NCBI GenBank assembly: GCA_032164295.1
Contig: JAJHTX010000010.1
Span: forward strand, 992,001-1,056,000
DNA length: 64,000 nucleotides
Origin: Inonotus obliquus
Taxonomy: Eukaryota; Basidiomycota; Agaricomycetes; Hymenochaetales; Hymenochaetaceae
Reading direction: 5' to 3'
Below are positions 29,201 through 42,745 of this stretch, in pieces (the stretch's first letter is position 1; each line of letters starts with the position of its first letter). A program made the position numbers and the translations under genes. The notes below the pieces were generated by a model. It searched no databases, was not told the DNA's origin, and worked only from the letters and a program-made list of their open reading frames with translations.

Positions 29201-32200
29201 AACTCTTGGATTCCCGCGGTTTCTTTGAAGCGCGGACAGCCTGAGTACTTATCACTCCACCATGGTCTCTTTCAAGCTACCATTAGAGGCGGATGTGGCT
29301 CTACACCATATCACTCCTACGCCCCCTACGACTTCCCTGTGCTCTGATTGATGAGGGCCTACCTACCATCCCCATTGCATGTTTACACTCAGTGCGGTGT
29401 ATCCTCGAATATTATTCGGACACTGGTCCTCCTCTGTCTCTCCGTGTCGCTGTTCTCCTTATTCGGAGTTCAATATCATTTTTAGTCAGGATCAACACAA
29501 ACACAAAGCACACTTGGACCCACCAAACCCCTCTTTTTTTCAACCACATGTCAGCAAATTAATGAAACATATGAACAATTGAATGCGGAAATGAATTTAC
29601 GAAAACCCGGCGAAGCTCTGCTTTTGATCTCTTATGAATCCTCTTACTGTGCTGATCTAATACCTTTGTACCGGCGAAGGGGTATCTGTGAATGAATCCA
29701 ATTCGTATGCTTAGCTTATACTACCTCACTTTGACTTGTAGTTCGGGAAAACGCGGTTTTATGGGAATTATGGAGAGAGTTCTCAGTTTGCTTTGATAAC
29801 CCCCCCTTCTTTTCTTCCGTGGGTACTCTTTGTCCCGTTCGGAAGCATTTAACTTGCATACCATACTATACTACGCTTCCTATACAGTCTCTATACACAT
29901 GCTTTACTTTATAGTATTCACACGATCCGTCGTCTTCTTGGATTCTAGCTAGCAAGCGGAGTTGCTTTTGAGTCTTGTATTCCCGCTATTAGCACTTTGG
30001 TTTACTCACGGAAGCGCTGTTTGTGATACCCAAACCTGAGCCAACTTTTAAAGACGCTCAAATCGACTGAGTAGAGATAGGCGACTGTAGAAGGATGCAT
30101 CTTTTGGAAATCACGACTACATACACACCCTACCTTCTCCGATGATTCGAGGGATCATGATGTTCGAACTTCGCAGTTAGAATCTTCACTCCTTTTCCGC
30201 ACTTCTTATTCGTATTCGTATTCTCATTCTTATTAGAGTTTTTTATTGAAGAATCAAATTCAAATGGCAATAAGTATGACGATGTCGTCATACATACATG
30301 AGTAACTTGAATTGGTCTATTTATTCCTTATTTCCGATGTATTGTAGTTACCGAATGGTAATAAGCATATACATCATGCATCGTGCATCGTGCATCAGAA
30401 TCGGTGATTACTTTATTCAAGTATCGATCCCAACTGCGTCTTATCGCTCGCGTTAGTGGCGGTTTGGACACCGACACTGAAAGACAATTTGTTTGAAGCA
30501 TCCGGGTATGTGATCCGGAATCCGGAAACTAGAAACAAGAAGTAGTGGAGTTGTAGCCCGAGTCTCAGTTGATGGTGGATCATGTACTTGTAACGTTTTT
30601 TTGTGACATTGACTCGGATGATGATGATGATCCGATCCAGTTTCTTCAAAAAATTTCAGTGAAACTCGAAAGAGGAAGAGGTCGGGGATCGGATGGGCGG
30701 AAGGGCTGATTGAGAATTTTCCATGCTATGCTGATACGTTACAAGCCACTCAGGTTAGTTAATGAGTAACTGTGTTGCTATTTTTAGCGTGTTGGTTTCC
30801 AGTATACGAAGAAAATATTCATCCTGATCCCTGCTGAAGTTTCACTTCGATTAATACGGTAGCTTTACTAGTATACTTTGATGACCCAGCTATAATCGGC
30901 AAACGAATTGCTCAACTTTCCTACCGAACAGAGATTCTTACTACTGGGTGTGTCATATTCATATTGACAATATTACGGAACTTCCTTCGTGCTTCAAAGA
31001 CAGTTTCACTTTATATTAACTCGGAACGGGACCGCTCTGTTGTGTAATTGTTCCTTGCTTCAGCTTCACTTCACAAATGTACTGTATTGCACGTATTCAC
31101 AAGTGACTCCCAAGTTATTTGACGTCTGTTCTCTTCTCTATTGCTTGTACAGTTGCAAATATGGGAGTATTGGAAGCCGCACTGTTCAAGCATCACATTA
31201 TCAACTTCGTCAAATCTCTATTTCACGGCCACGGATCATGATTGTGATGTGTACGATTCCTCTGCACTGCGCTCTGTTTCGTGTAACTACATACAGGCGT
31301 ACCGCCATCAAAGAACAAGAATTAAAAGACGGAACGGAGCTAGACAAGTCGTCCTCGTAACGAGTACAACGTGGAAACAAATGACGATCACCCTTACCTC
31401 AAGTAGATCGTCCCTTCAGGCGTCTATGCATACAAGAGTCGTCAATAGAGTGTTAGTTACTTCAATGCAACATGAGGCGATAAAGAAGTAACGAGGGACT
31501 TATGGAATCTCCAAAACCTGAAATTTTGAGGAAGCTTCCCTAAGGACAAAGATTCGATGCAGTGCCTTGAAAGACATGATCGGAAATGGTAATAGTACGG
31601 AAGCAAACTCGCTTCTCCTATCGAAATCACAAAGGAAGTTTACTCTCAGTGGCTCCGAGTCCCCTTTCACAACAGACAAAATGAGCGTCTGGCCATAATG
31701 AGGTATTTCCGAAAGTGAAATCTTCACCATTCCGGGAAAATACCCTATCTAGAGCTGTGTCCCCAAACAACAGATGAGCGCCTATTCGAGGATCTCATAG
31801 AGGAATAAATACATTTACCAGGCATGTCTTCCCTGCCACTGATACAGCAGGGGATTCAGAAGCGCCTGCTATGGGCGTCTAGACATGTTTACCCGACTCT
31901 GGTAAGGATTTCCTAGGACAGAAAGGCGCCGGTATAGGAGGACACTAGCGTCACATCATTCATAATGAGGATTAGCGCCCTAGGCTGGTCGCCCCGTTTA
32001 ACAGCATCGGACTGTGCCAAAACTAAATGCGCCGCAGACGGCTTTCTAGCGCGTGGACCATATCACGATGCTGTTGTTGAAAATGGTCAGAGGGTGATTT
32101 GGGTATGAGAAGGTATCCAAGGAAGATTCGGATGCAGATTTAGAATGGCTTTAGCATCTCCATTGCTGTGCAGGCGCAATTGACTGAGAAGGTCCATAAG

Positions 32201-35200
32201 GCCTCTAACAAGCGCGCTAATACAATACATTGATGGCAATTATCACGTTGCGCGGATATGACTCGACCACTGCGGGAACATCAATATCAGACTTCTGATA
32301 GATATCATCGTATTGAAGTTCCCTGTGTAAAATAGGTCATCAACTCGTGTTGGTGTCTGAGGTTAATATCGAAAGACTAGGATACGGACGTTTACACATC
32401 TGATTAGTAACGAGGAAGGAACACGCTTGATCCTCCGCTATTGCCTCTTGAAATCTTCCATTCCTCCACGAGTATAATCGTATAATCAAGGGTGTCTGGC
32501 TTTACCCGGGCTTCCTTTTGTCGGAATGAGCGACCGAGCGTCTTTTCAACTGTTTCAAAAACAAAAAATCACTCACAAGAAAATGTGCCGAAGAGAAAGT
32601 GCTTGTGCGACCCTTTAGGGGGTCAACGAGCAAAAAAAAGCGAGCGCTTATTTGTCTCATCCCGCAAAATAGCTGCGGCGAGTATGAGAGCTTTGGATTA
32701 TTCGAACTCGCATGAGGCACAATCCACCTCGTCCTTGGCTGCCGCATTCACGCGCTCTGAGCGCCTCTCCGAAGAAATCGGGAGAACAAAATATTGTGCG
32801 AAAGACTTGTTGTAAAGCGTTATCATCGGATAGCCTCGAAAATTCGAGGTAATCGGCTTCAATAGGCAATCTCTCATGATTATACAGTAGCTATAATCAA
32901 GAGAAGTCGAGGATTATTTGTGGATGGATTGAGTCCAAGTCCGAGGACCAAATCGGAACCGTTTCCCACAGCTTGAGATTTTGGACTCCTAACAGCCAAT
33001 TATCAACATGGTTCGCGAGCCCTAGTGTTACTTCGAGAAAAGAAAGTGCAGAATTCGTACATCGTCCGAGGAGGCTAGTGGAGTTCGCCGGACTTCTTCA
33101 AGCTATAGCCAAAATCCGGGAGTTATCCTCGTTATTGCTCCGTGATTCGATTCGATTGGAGAGAGAGCGCGTGAATCCGATTCTGGGTTTGAACGACCGT
33201 TCAGGGGTACTACGAAGATGGTATTTCGAAGACTTGCTTGGGAATATGATTACAAGACATCAAGGATATTCACTGGGACTTATCGGTGGCAGTAAGTATG
33301 GCAAAATCAATATATAGCACACTTACACAGGCTCAGACCAAATATGTACGCACGAGCGCAGACGCATGATTTCAAGATCACTGCAAGCTTCGAATAGCCG
33401 GCGGGATACCATACCATCTTCGTGACCCTCCCGGTTTTGAATTACACATGACGTACGATGGAGGGTGGATTTGATTGATGTCGCAAGTAACTCGAGGAAA
33501 TACACAGGAGTCTAAATGTTTCCGCATTTGGCCAGCCGTGCCTTGTGAGCCTCGCGGGTAGGACGAATTCAGTAACTAAAGGGATCATGCATTTCTCCAG
33601 ACAGACAGGAGTACTCACTGAATGCTGAATCAACTTCCTCAATCTCATCAAAATGGCGCCGAGCAATTCCCGGATAGGTCCTGATAAGAGCCAGAGTTAG
33701 TTCGTTGCATCAGCTCGCGGCACGATTAAGAGCCTGAATTTGCTTCAACGAGGAAACGAAGGAATGCACAGGCTCCTTCATCTGACGCGGATATCTGATA
33801 AATCGCCTCCGTTCCGCGTATTGTTGTACTGTACTTGGTCATAGCGCCAGTAGCCCCGATGGGACCTCGATTGGAAAGCTCGCGGCGCGCAGGGTATACA
33901 CAGGTGATACGTGGCAGTAATCTGTGTTTAACTCTGATGCTTCAACTTAGGTCAAGCGAGAAAGGGTCTCTACATACCAAAAACGCCAGTATAAGGCGAA
34001 TACGATTTCGGTCGGCAATGAATCGGAATATACGATTTCCAGTGGCCTTTGGCAAAGATTAAACCGAATCGCTTGTCAACGACCCACCCTTAGTGGAAGA
34101 CATTCCCACTGAGGCGAACCGAATGCAGAAACGGAGGTCACATCATAGCCATACGGATCATAGTACTAGGGAGCTTAAAGAAGTCAGTCTTCCACCAGGC
34201 GCGGAGTACTCAGGCTCATGCGACGAGTTTCAGGTCTAAATCTGCAATTGCACCGCATTGAATCATAATCTCACATTCGTGACCAGCCAAGCTCCTCCTA
34301 CCTGCGATCTTGTGTGCCGCATAGCAATTCAAACCAATGCCGTGTGTTTACACCCGGTCCGAGTCTCCATGACCGCTCCCCGCTCCTGATTCTGGAAATT
34401 TCTGATTTCCCTTTTGATTTGAAAGAAAAGGGATGAATTCGTGCAGATTCGTGCTGGTAAACAAAACTGGCGTGGTGATGGTGTGTGTTAGAGAGGGTGG
34501 TTGCACGTGTGAACGACGCGACGTCAACTCAATCATCACAGGCAGCAGCTTGCCTAGTAACCTTGCCTCATTCCTGCAATATAAACGCACCGGACCCGTA
34601 AAATAAGCCGAAGGCTCTTTATTGCGCTACACAGTCTTTTTGCCTGATGATCTGTTGTTTTCTCTCGTTGAGGTGCCTCGTATGTATTTGGATGCGGAGG
34701 TCTCAGACCTAGTCATGGATATTCGATAGACGTTCTCCAGAGTGGAGTCCATAAAGGGCAACGATTGTGCTACTGAAGGTGATCTGATGGAAGGGTGCGC
34801 CATTGCTTGTTGGTTCGATTAGTACAGTGCTGACTACCAGAGCAGGCTGAGGGTTTGTGTAAAATACTCTCCGTCTACGGTGCCCTTGCGCAACGCACTT
34901 CGTCCCTCTCCGAAGAATAATGGACCAGTCGAAACCCTCGGCGTGTGCTCCAACTACGCCAGAAAACGAACCTGAGGTAGACTGGACGGATATCTATCCA
35001 TACCATGAAAGGATTGGGCGATTGAAGGAACGATATTAATGCAGGCCGAACAGGAGTTTTGTAGACTATATGGGCGATGGGACTGTCAACAAGTATGACA
35101 AGGGTACGAGGCGGTTATGGGAAAGATCGCGGCAGCACTGGCCTCAAGCACGTCGAATCTCGACGCACTCATGAATGCTCTGTTGCGGCTAAGGAGAGGA

Positions 35201-37613
35201 GGAATCGATGCCAAAGACATATTCTCCCTCGCACAAGTTCTTCGCGGTCGAACCGCGTGGACCCTCAGTCATCTCGGGTGCGAGAATTTTTTGACTTTAG
35301 CTGTATTATTTTTTGTTGCAGCGGTACACCAGATCTCGTTTACCAACTTTCAACAAGCATTCCTGAGTGGCATAACAAGTAATTCTCAGCTGTACCTGAA
35401 TCGAAAATAGCTCTCAACTGTGGTGCAGGAGTCGATTATCAGCGATATTATAGAGTTCAGCAACTTGAAGAACTAAAGTGGCGAGACAGTCGATTTGAAC
35501 CATGATTTACGAATCAAGCACCAACGGGGACTTCACTCGGGCACCATGGTGCTATAACCATACATTTTTTGAGTTTCGATTACAAATGAAGGGATACGTG
35601 GCATCTTTACTCCAAGTGCTTGCCTAAGTTTCTGACACACTTTATTCCAGTTCTGACAAGTCTCTCGCTATTATACATGTCAAGTCAATTCTTTACTTGA
35701 ACACAGTATACAGAGTCTTTAATCAGTAAGTTGGAGTCTAGGACTGATGCTGGAAGATCCAGGTGAACGACGACCTTGTTAACACATTGCGGAGATCGAT
35801 TGCAGGCCAGATTCTCGGCAGAATCCTTCTTGCAATCCGGATGACTAGCAGAAGCCACCATCCCAGAACTCAATTAGATCGGAGGCGAAGCAAGACCGGA
35901 TTGGCATCAAGATGCACTGAACCTTGAGGAACCAATGACTCGTTCGCGCTCGGACTCAATATATCAAAAGGCATTGCGGCGTTGTTCTGGTACTGCACAT
36001 ACCATCGTCGAACAGTTTGCGATTCGTGCCACTCGAATGGGCTTTCGAATGAACTACAACTCCCCTATTCCGATCCTATATTCCTGTTCCCCCCCTCTTT
36101 TCTCCCTCCCTCCCTCTCCCCTCAGTTCTTTCATTCTTCGTCTTCGTCTTCTCGGCTTGGAGATCAGTGACTTGAGGCTCAACATGAAAACTTCGCGGCT
36201 TCCGAATCGTTCCTGAGTCCTCGGCAGAAGCCTCCACTCTGTCCCCTTCCCGCTCAACATAATCAAATCGGAGGCGAGACGAACTTGACTTAACCATATT
36301 TAGTGAACCTTGGAGAACTCCTTCCTTCGCACTCAATGGATTCGGAGTGCGCGTTAGGTTCCGGTTCAACAAGAAGACAAAGCGCATGGCATCGTACCTA
36401 ACCGCGTTGTTACTCTGGGGGATCATGTACTTTCACTACTACCCTCAGGCTGTCTGCGTTCCTGTGAGATTCGGATAGAATGCATCTCCTTGTAATAAAT
36501 CTTGGTTCGGTATCCTCATTCTCAAATACATCTGCCCCTTATTCATTCCATTCCATGAGACCTCATCTTGAAGGCTCCAAAGAAGCGATCCTCCCCTACA
36601 AGTTGTTCCTGAATTCTGAATTCAACTCCGTAGCCACAACCCCGGTCGTCATGTGAAAACTCGGCCAAAACTTGAAAGTAAAGAAAGGCCAACAATAGAG
36701 AAGAAAAATGCACTGGATGAATGAAGTAAACCCTATTCGATGTCCAAGGACGATTCGATTCAGTGAGATGGTGAAGTGAGATGGCACGGCGTAGAATTTG
36801 AAGAACGAGGAAATGAGGGGTAGTACTGAGCGAATCAGTTGACTCGGAGTCTAAGATTCCCGAGTGCCTGTCTTGTTGCTCAACGCAGCAATTCCGCCAA
36901 TCTCCCAATCTCTCATACTTTCCTATCCCATCTTACCCCAAGCCACAATAATTGTTTTACTACACGGAGATGTTAGCATTGAGTTTTGGTATCCTTAGCC
37001 TAACCACAACAACACGTAAGCTTCAGGGAAAGCGCGAACGAAGCTTAACCAGATCCAAATCCAAGTTATCATCTACTTTCATATTTGCGTCAGTATTTAC
37101 ATCCAACAACACAACACGTTACCAACAAATTCACTACAAGGTCTGAATGTGTTAGAGGCACTGAGAGTACTAGGCTGCACCGGTGTGGGGAATCCAGATT
37201 GGGAGAAGAATTCGTATCGGGAGGGGGGGAAGAGGGGAAGAGCAAGAAAGAGCAGGAGAAGCAAGCATAGTGGAGAGCGCAGGGAGAACATGTGATAGCA
37301 AGAACAAGAACAAGGTGGCAAACGAAACAACGGGAGGACTAATTATTTAGCTGGGCTTTTCGGGAGTCAGAACAAGACGTTCCAAATCGAAATCAAGCAA
37401 CAGGTCATAAATGTTTGCTTGGGTAGGAATCGTCCAGTCCTCCACAGTCGCTCCAGGGCATCAAGCGAGTATGCAGGACAGACCCACTCCACTCCATTAA
37501 CACCAAGGCGGGGAGGAGAAAGGCATTCAAGATCGGATATCGGCTTTTAATCATTTTCGAGTTCCAGGACATTTCGATCAAAACAAAAGGCAGGATGCTG
37601 GCTTTCGGTAGGT
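20294..37613. other. Long interval without a supportable gene
   Basis: About 17 kb in which no open frame exceeds roughly 170 codons and none links through splice sites to a recognisable protein. The first ~300 bp (20,294-20,600) are the likely promoter and leader of the divergent cyclin gene. A T-rich stretch near 23,280 and a short open exon at 23,518-23,615 ending in GTGAGG are the nearest thing to a gene start, but downstream frames close quickly. For a compact fungal genome such a gap suggests old, decayed transposon sequence. I found no LTR or terminal inverted repeat pairs by eye. Confidence 0.45.
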
Positions 37614-40600
37614 CTAGTGTTGAGGGACCGGATGATGATCCATACTTTCGTCGTATTGGCTCATAGGAATCCAGTCTTTGGGCGAGAGCAGCCTAGAAAA
37701 TCTCATCAGTGAACTTCGCCACGTTAGTGTTAGATGCAATTTGCTAACCCAGTACGCAAGACATCAAAAAATGTCGACGATTCGTTAAGCAACTGGAGCT
37801 GCTGTCTAAACGAAGGATCCGGAGAAAGGATGTGTGAATTGGCCTGTACGGTTTTGATCTCTTCAATACTCAAGCGACGCCTCAGTGCCCTAAAATTAAA
37901 ATAAGCAAATCAGCCTTCCAGCCTTCGTTTCCTTTCCCATTTCAAGTCAAGTGATAAGATGGTCGAATACAAAAAATAGAACGCATACGTTGTAACAACA
38001 GTATTCGCGAAATCCCATATCGTCGTTTCAGTTTCAAAGTTGTTCTGAACATTTATCGCCAAGGGAACGTCCATGACGAGAAGGGTGTTCCGCGAGAGGA
38101 ACCGAACGCATGCGGCAAGCGGGTGCTGGATTAGAGGTACGAGACCCGAGCGAGTCATAAACATGATGTCCACGGACAAGCCGTTCGCTCCTTGTATGAA
38201 GCTCAATTGTGGTGTCTTGCGGACTACAAACAACGTAAAACATGCGTTAGGATATAACCTTCAGAAATCCTCTGACGAGACACTCACGGTTATCGAGACG
38301 GCATTCCTGCAGTTCGCATTCTGCCGCGTGTTCGAGTATGGTTCTGAACATCTCTTTGTTAGACATATGAGAGGCTGGATGCTGATGGATGGGCTTTCGG
38401 AATCCCAAGAGGTACGCTTTTTCTTCGTAGGCGCGCTCTTGCATCGGATCGGCAGCCATAACGTGCGTCGTCGTATGCGTAGTCAATGACTGACCGTAAC
38501 TATTTGTTGTTGTAGTCGACGCCACAGACTCTGCCGTGGATGAAGGTGGTGGATGCACTGAGGACGGTGGCCGCATCGATCGAGTGCTGAAATAGTTTTT
38601 GTAAAATGGCAGAAATACCAGCCAGGTTAATCTTAACACTCTGCCGAAACTTTAGGACGCACTTACTTTTCGGCTTGGGTCCTCTGTTTATCCAGCCCTT
38701 CGATACGTATCTTCGCCTCGGAGGGCGTGAAGATTCCAAGACGGACATCTTCCTGGTACGAGCGGCGTAGCTCAAGGTAGTCAGTTAGACTGATTTTCCT
38801 ACATCGGCGAATCGGAATTAGTACCAGAGGTATGACAAGCCAAGACCAAAATTATAACATTGACAGAAGGAAGGAACGCACAAAAGTTGTGGGAGAGATG
38901 GGATAATATCATGTCCATTTATTGTGTTCTTATGGCCCTCTTTAGCACCAAAGACCACTTCGCGAGACACCGACGCTCGTTTCATGGGAGGCGACTGAAC
39001 AGGGCCGGAGTATGAGGCCGAGTTTACCCCATCATGGTGGAGCTCGATGGCATGGTCTTCTTCATGAGGCGCCTGCGGGAAGCTCGATACCCCGCGTTGT
39101 ACTTTCACTGTCGGGGCCTTGGGCTTTTCTTCGGGTCGGATTGGCATGAAATTTCGGAGAGCTTGAAATGCAGGCATCGAAATGATGATCTTTCCTAAAC
39201 ATAGCCACAAAGATGTCTGAGTTCACCGCTACGTGCGAAGGCTAATAAGATGAAAAGAGGTCTTACGCCACTCTGACTGGATATCTTGTGGGAAGTTTTC
39301 ATCCGGTCCATTGGGTGGTACGCTGATTTGGTGAACATTGCAAAGCTCTTGAAGCCTGCGGCAGTATCCCGAGTATTCCTTCCACATGCTACACATGCCG
39401 TCAGCGATCACTAAGTTTGACGAAGATATGTACCCACGCGACAGTTTTGTTCTTCATGCGTGACCCAGCAACCTGCTGATCTTGTGCGAATGCGTCAGGA
39501 TGCACGGCCTTGGCAATCCGCCTATAGACATCCTCTTTCGTGTCTCCGCTCTAGGTTGATTTAGTTAGCTCCCGCTTCCTGACGCGTTGAAAAGGATAGA
39601 GTTTGAAAAAAAATCAAGGTCGAAGCAGAACAGTGATGTAGTCTCGCATATGGTCACCAAAGATCGCACCAGAACGATCGTTCAGTCATCCAAAAAGACA
39701 TATTTACTAATAAAGGATTCGAGATAACCCTCACACTGAATCCATCAAACGCGCCACATACTTCTCCCGTGAGGAGCACGCGACACCCGCATCAGCACTT
39801 GAACACGCCTATTGAATGCCACCGCCCTTCTCCGCGCCTTCTGCGCGACCACAACGGAACACTGGTCATTCCGGCAAAACTTATCCGCGGTGGCAGTCCG
39901 GTCCCGGTCAACACTAAAGTGTGCGTAGCAAGGGTGACCAAAACATCAGCATTCTTCGGCATCTTGATCACGTATCAAGACAGACACGTACCTTCGTTCA
40001 ATCATCCGTTCACATTCAAAGGTTGCCGAGCCGAAAATGCCGAATCGTCCTAGATCACGAGGCGAGCGTGCTTTCGTACGACGTAAAGTTTGCTCATGGT
40101 GGGGAAAGTCAGGTCATAACACTGCACGCGTAGCATGTCCCAAGTCCGTCCAACCTTATGCAGTGTCCGCCTCCAAAGATCGCATTCCATCCTAAGACAT
40201 CTCGAGCATAGAGGCGAAAGCAAGGAAAGAACCCAGCAGACCAACGAAGGAGCAGAACAAGACATGGGGAGAAAGATGAAGAAAATACCAACCTTCGCCC
40301 CACCTAAATTTTCATGATCGGGGAACAAAACATTCCTATTCTCCGGTTTCCTTAGTTCCTCAACCAACCTCCAAGTTAACGCGTAATTATCAGCGCTCCA
40401 ATCGAAATCCGGCATTTTTTCTTTAGCGACTTTCTTGTGAGGTGTGCCAACTATTCCTCCCCCTCCTCCGGTACCATGAACGGCACCGGAAACAGCGGTA
40501 GGGGTGGTTGTCAGGCCATTTGCGTCTCCTCCACCCGTTAACGCGCCTGGCGGCGGGCCATTATCAACAGGTAGAGGGCGCTTCTCCCCACGAAGCATCC

Positions 40601-40763
40601 GATTCCCCGCCGTTAGAGCTCGAGCCAAACCAGCTACAGAAGAAGGCGGAGAACTTGTTGTCGATGATTGAGCGGACGTGATTGTTCTAGTGTGAGTATG
40701 ACGTCCCCCCTCTGCCCAACCTTCTCCTCCCCAATTGCAATTGACTAAAGCAATGGTTGCCAC
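37614..40763 (-). CDS. Basidiomycete Myb/SANT-like domain protein, 634 aa, nine exons
   Basis: Exons on the minus strand: 40763-40293, 39550-39438, 39388-39267, 39194-38882, 38798-38667, 38586-38288, 38223-37989, 37889-37749 and 37692-37614. They total 1,905 nt, all junctions are GT..AG, and the phase closes exactly. Domain order: a disordered Ser/Thr/Gly leader (~1-110), then a SANT-like region of about 110 residues beginning near FDWSADNYALTWRLVEELRK. It continues with ENRNVLFPD, SGDTKEDVYRRIAKAVHP, KNKTVAMWKEYSGYCRRLQ and VPPNGPDENFP. This WxxDxxxLTWxLxxELxxPENRxVLF pattern matches a lineage-expanded basidiomycete family of presumed DNA-binding proteins. The C-terminal half (YLELRRSYQEDVRLGIFTPS, LSFIQGANGLSVDIMFMTRS, PLAACVRFLSRNTLLVMD) is conserved-looking but of unknown role. 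The first intron is 742 nt; the rest are about 50-85 nt. Confidence 0.85.
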
Positions 40764-41316
40764 GTAGCGCTGTTGGAGAACAGAGAGAGAGGTGCGTGAG
40801 CATGACGAAAACGATGAAAATAAAGAGGTATGTAAAGTAGTGAAGAAGAGGAAAGAGAATACGTGCCGTTGCTCGATGTTGTTGGTCGGTGGTGTTGCCG
40901 GGGATGATGATTGTTGTTGTCTGATTGAGAGAGAGGATGGTCAGGGTGGTGTGATTCTCAACCTGGTCGTCACGATTCTCCCGTATATAATCGCTTAGCT
41001 AATGCGGAAAACGCCGAGTTCTTCCGACCACTAGTACCTCCTATTCCCCGACCATGTGCACAAGTATTTCATTGTTTGCACTGGATATACATACCCAGTA
41101 CGCAGCAACAAATAGTCTGATTTTGGCGTATAAATACTTCTGGGGATAGATCTCCTTGTTTACGACTACTCTGGACACTGGGCACTTACTGTGGCCTTAA
41201 TGTCTCACAAGGAAAAGCCTCTCCTTCTGACAGCAGACAAGTGGGTGCATCATCGGGTGCTAAAAAAGGAAGAGCAGACGCAAAAGGTCCTTATGCTCTG
41301 AAATTGATGGGGAAGT
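40764..41316. other. Intergenic: promoter side of the SANT-like gene
   Basis: This is upstream of the minus-strand SANT-like gene and outside the duplicated block, which begins at about 41317. A TATATAATCG run lies near 40,984. No gene is seen. Confidence 0.4.
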
Positions 41317-41556
41317 ATGCTTTATTCATCTTCAAAATGAAACAGGTCGATTATACTATTGGGAAGCTATATTTATTCAAAGACAAGGAAAGCAGAAGAA
41401 AGAGGTGAACGGTGATATTCATACGTAATACTTTATATCATCGCACAGTTTCATTCATAATCTGACCAGAGTTACATTCAAAATCTGGGTAAAATCCAAG
41501 CGACGATGCACCTCAAGTCTGATTCATAATATACTACCTTGCCCAATAATTCATAT

Positions 41557-42660
41557 TCAAGACCAAAGTGATTTCTGTTCTGCCCATCTGTAGAGCTTAT
41601 AAAGAGCTCCATCCACATCAGAGTCTGAAAATCTGGAGTCCTTCACTGTATCTCCGGTGCTGGTCTTAAAGAAAACTACGAAACCTTCACCTTCCCAAAG
41701 GTATTCAAGTGTATATCCTCTCCCTTTAGCAAATGAAGTGGGTTGTTAGCCACTATTCAAATTAAGAGAGACTGCGATGACACAGACATGTTTTGATTTG
41801 GGCAGTTTTCTCAAAATTATCTACTTGATGTGTACTAACTGAATGGAGGAGCTTTTCAACAGCATCCTCCAGTGATGAGCATCTCCCACTTGTAGCTATG
41901 CATTCGATTGCATCATAACACACAAGCTCGAACCTCTGCCTTCTATCACGAGTATGACGGAGCTGATAGTTATGCCGTTTAGCAACTGAAATGGTATGTT
42001 AGCCCCTATTCAGATTAGGAGAAACTGAGATGATGCAGACTTTTACGGATGCGGATATAACGCCAGTCAGAAAACATTTCATTTTTTTGTCGATGAGTCA
42101 TACGTTCGAATTTCTCTCCCACCAGTTTTACTCCATCAATTTGCTGAAAAACACCTTCTATATATTGCGGAATTTTTATTACCGATTCCGAACCTTTCTT
42201 CTTCTGATCCCTAACCCAATCGACGAGCGTTTCAACAGCTCCCGCCACTGTGGCGCCTGAAACCTCCCCCACCCACAAGGGGGTATCTGCACCTTCGACT
42301 TGACTTTTGAATCGAATAAAATAAATCACGAACACGCGTTCGTCCTCAGGCTGGTCTTTGACTTCGAAAAGTACAAGCCGATACTCGTTCTCTTTAGCAA
42401 CTGAAGTTGTATATTAGCTCCTATTCAAATTAGGAGAAAATGAGATGATACAGACCATACTCTAAGACGGGATAATACTTGTGTTTTTTCATTTCCTTTT
42501 CATGCTCAGGCGCAGCTGCTTCTCCCTTTGGCAGTGAAGACGCAGCTACTCCTCTCTTTGGTTTTGAAGGCGCAGCTACTTCTCCCTTTGGCAGTGAAGG
42601 CGCAGCTACTCCATAAGGCGCAGCTACTCCATCAGGCTTTGGCAGTATTTTTCGGAACAT
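41557..42660 (-). CDS. Repeat-exon protein of unknown function, copy A (312 aa)
   Basis: I do not recognise this family. Exons: 42660-42456, 42400-42041, 41985-41788 and 41732-41557. They total 939 nt and the phase closes. Exon 1 encodes a run of decapeptides (VAAPSLPKGE, VAAPSKPKRG, VAASSLPKGE). Exons 2, 3 and 4 each begin with V/I/F-AK-x-x-x-Y in phase 1. Each then encodes strands of alternating hydrophobics followed by a helix: SGATVAGAVETLVDWV, GRCSSLEDAVEKLLHSV and FSDSDVDGALYKLYRWA. So one module of about 60-120 residues is repeated three times. The three introns are each 55 bp and clearly homologous. The last acceptor reads CAT instead of CAG; an AG nine bases downstream would keep the frame, so exon 4 may be shortened rather than lost. 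The gene is divergent from the P450 at 43501 and shares its upstream region. A fold resembling a degenerate double-stranded RNA-binding domain is only a guess. Confidence 0.7.
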
Positions 42661-42736
42661 TGACGTCTTGGAAAGCAGTGATGATCGATAGGAGGGTGCT
42701 TGGGGTGTGGACGCATACCTGGGGCCAAGGGAGGGT

Positions 42737-42745
42737 GTTTATATG
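42737..42745 (-). promoter_or_regulatory. TATA-like box of repeat-exon gene A
   Basis: On the minus strand CATATAAAC lies 77 bp before the start codon. The same box is at the same distance in copy B. Confidence 0.5.

Noticed and set aside
37405..37613. Longer C-terminus for the SANT-like protein in another frame
   Set aside because: An alternative reading of the last exon stays open to 37405, but only if the junction phase is broken. The in-phase join gives a stop at 37614.
39769..40053. 94-codon plus-strand frame in the long intron
   Set aside because: No motif, no neighbouring exons, and it sits inside an intron with good splice sites on the other strand.
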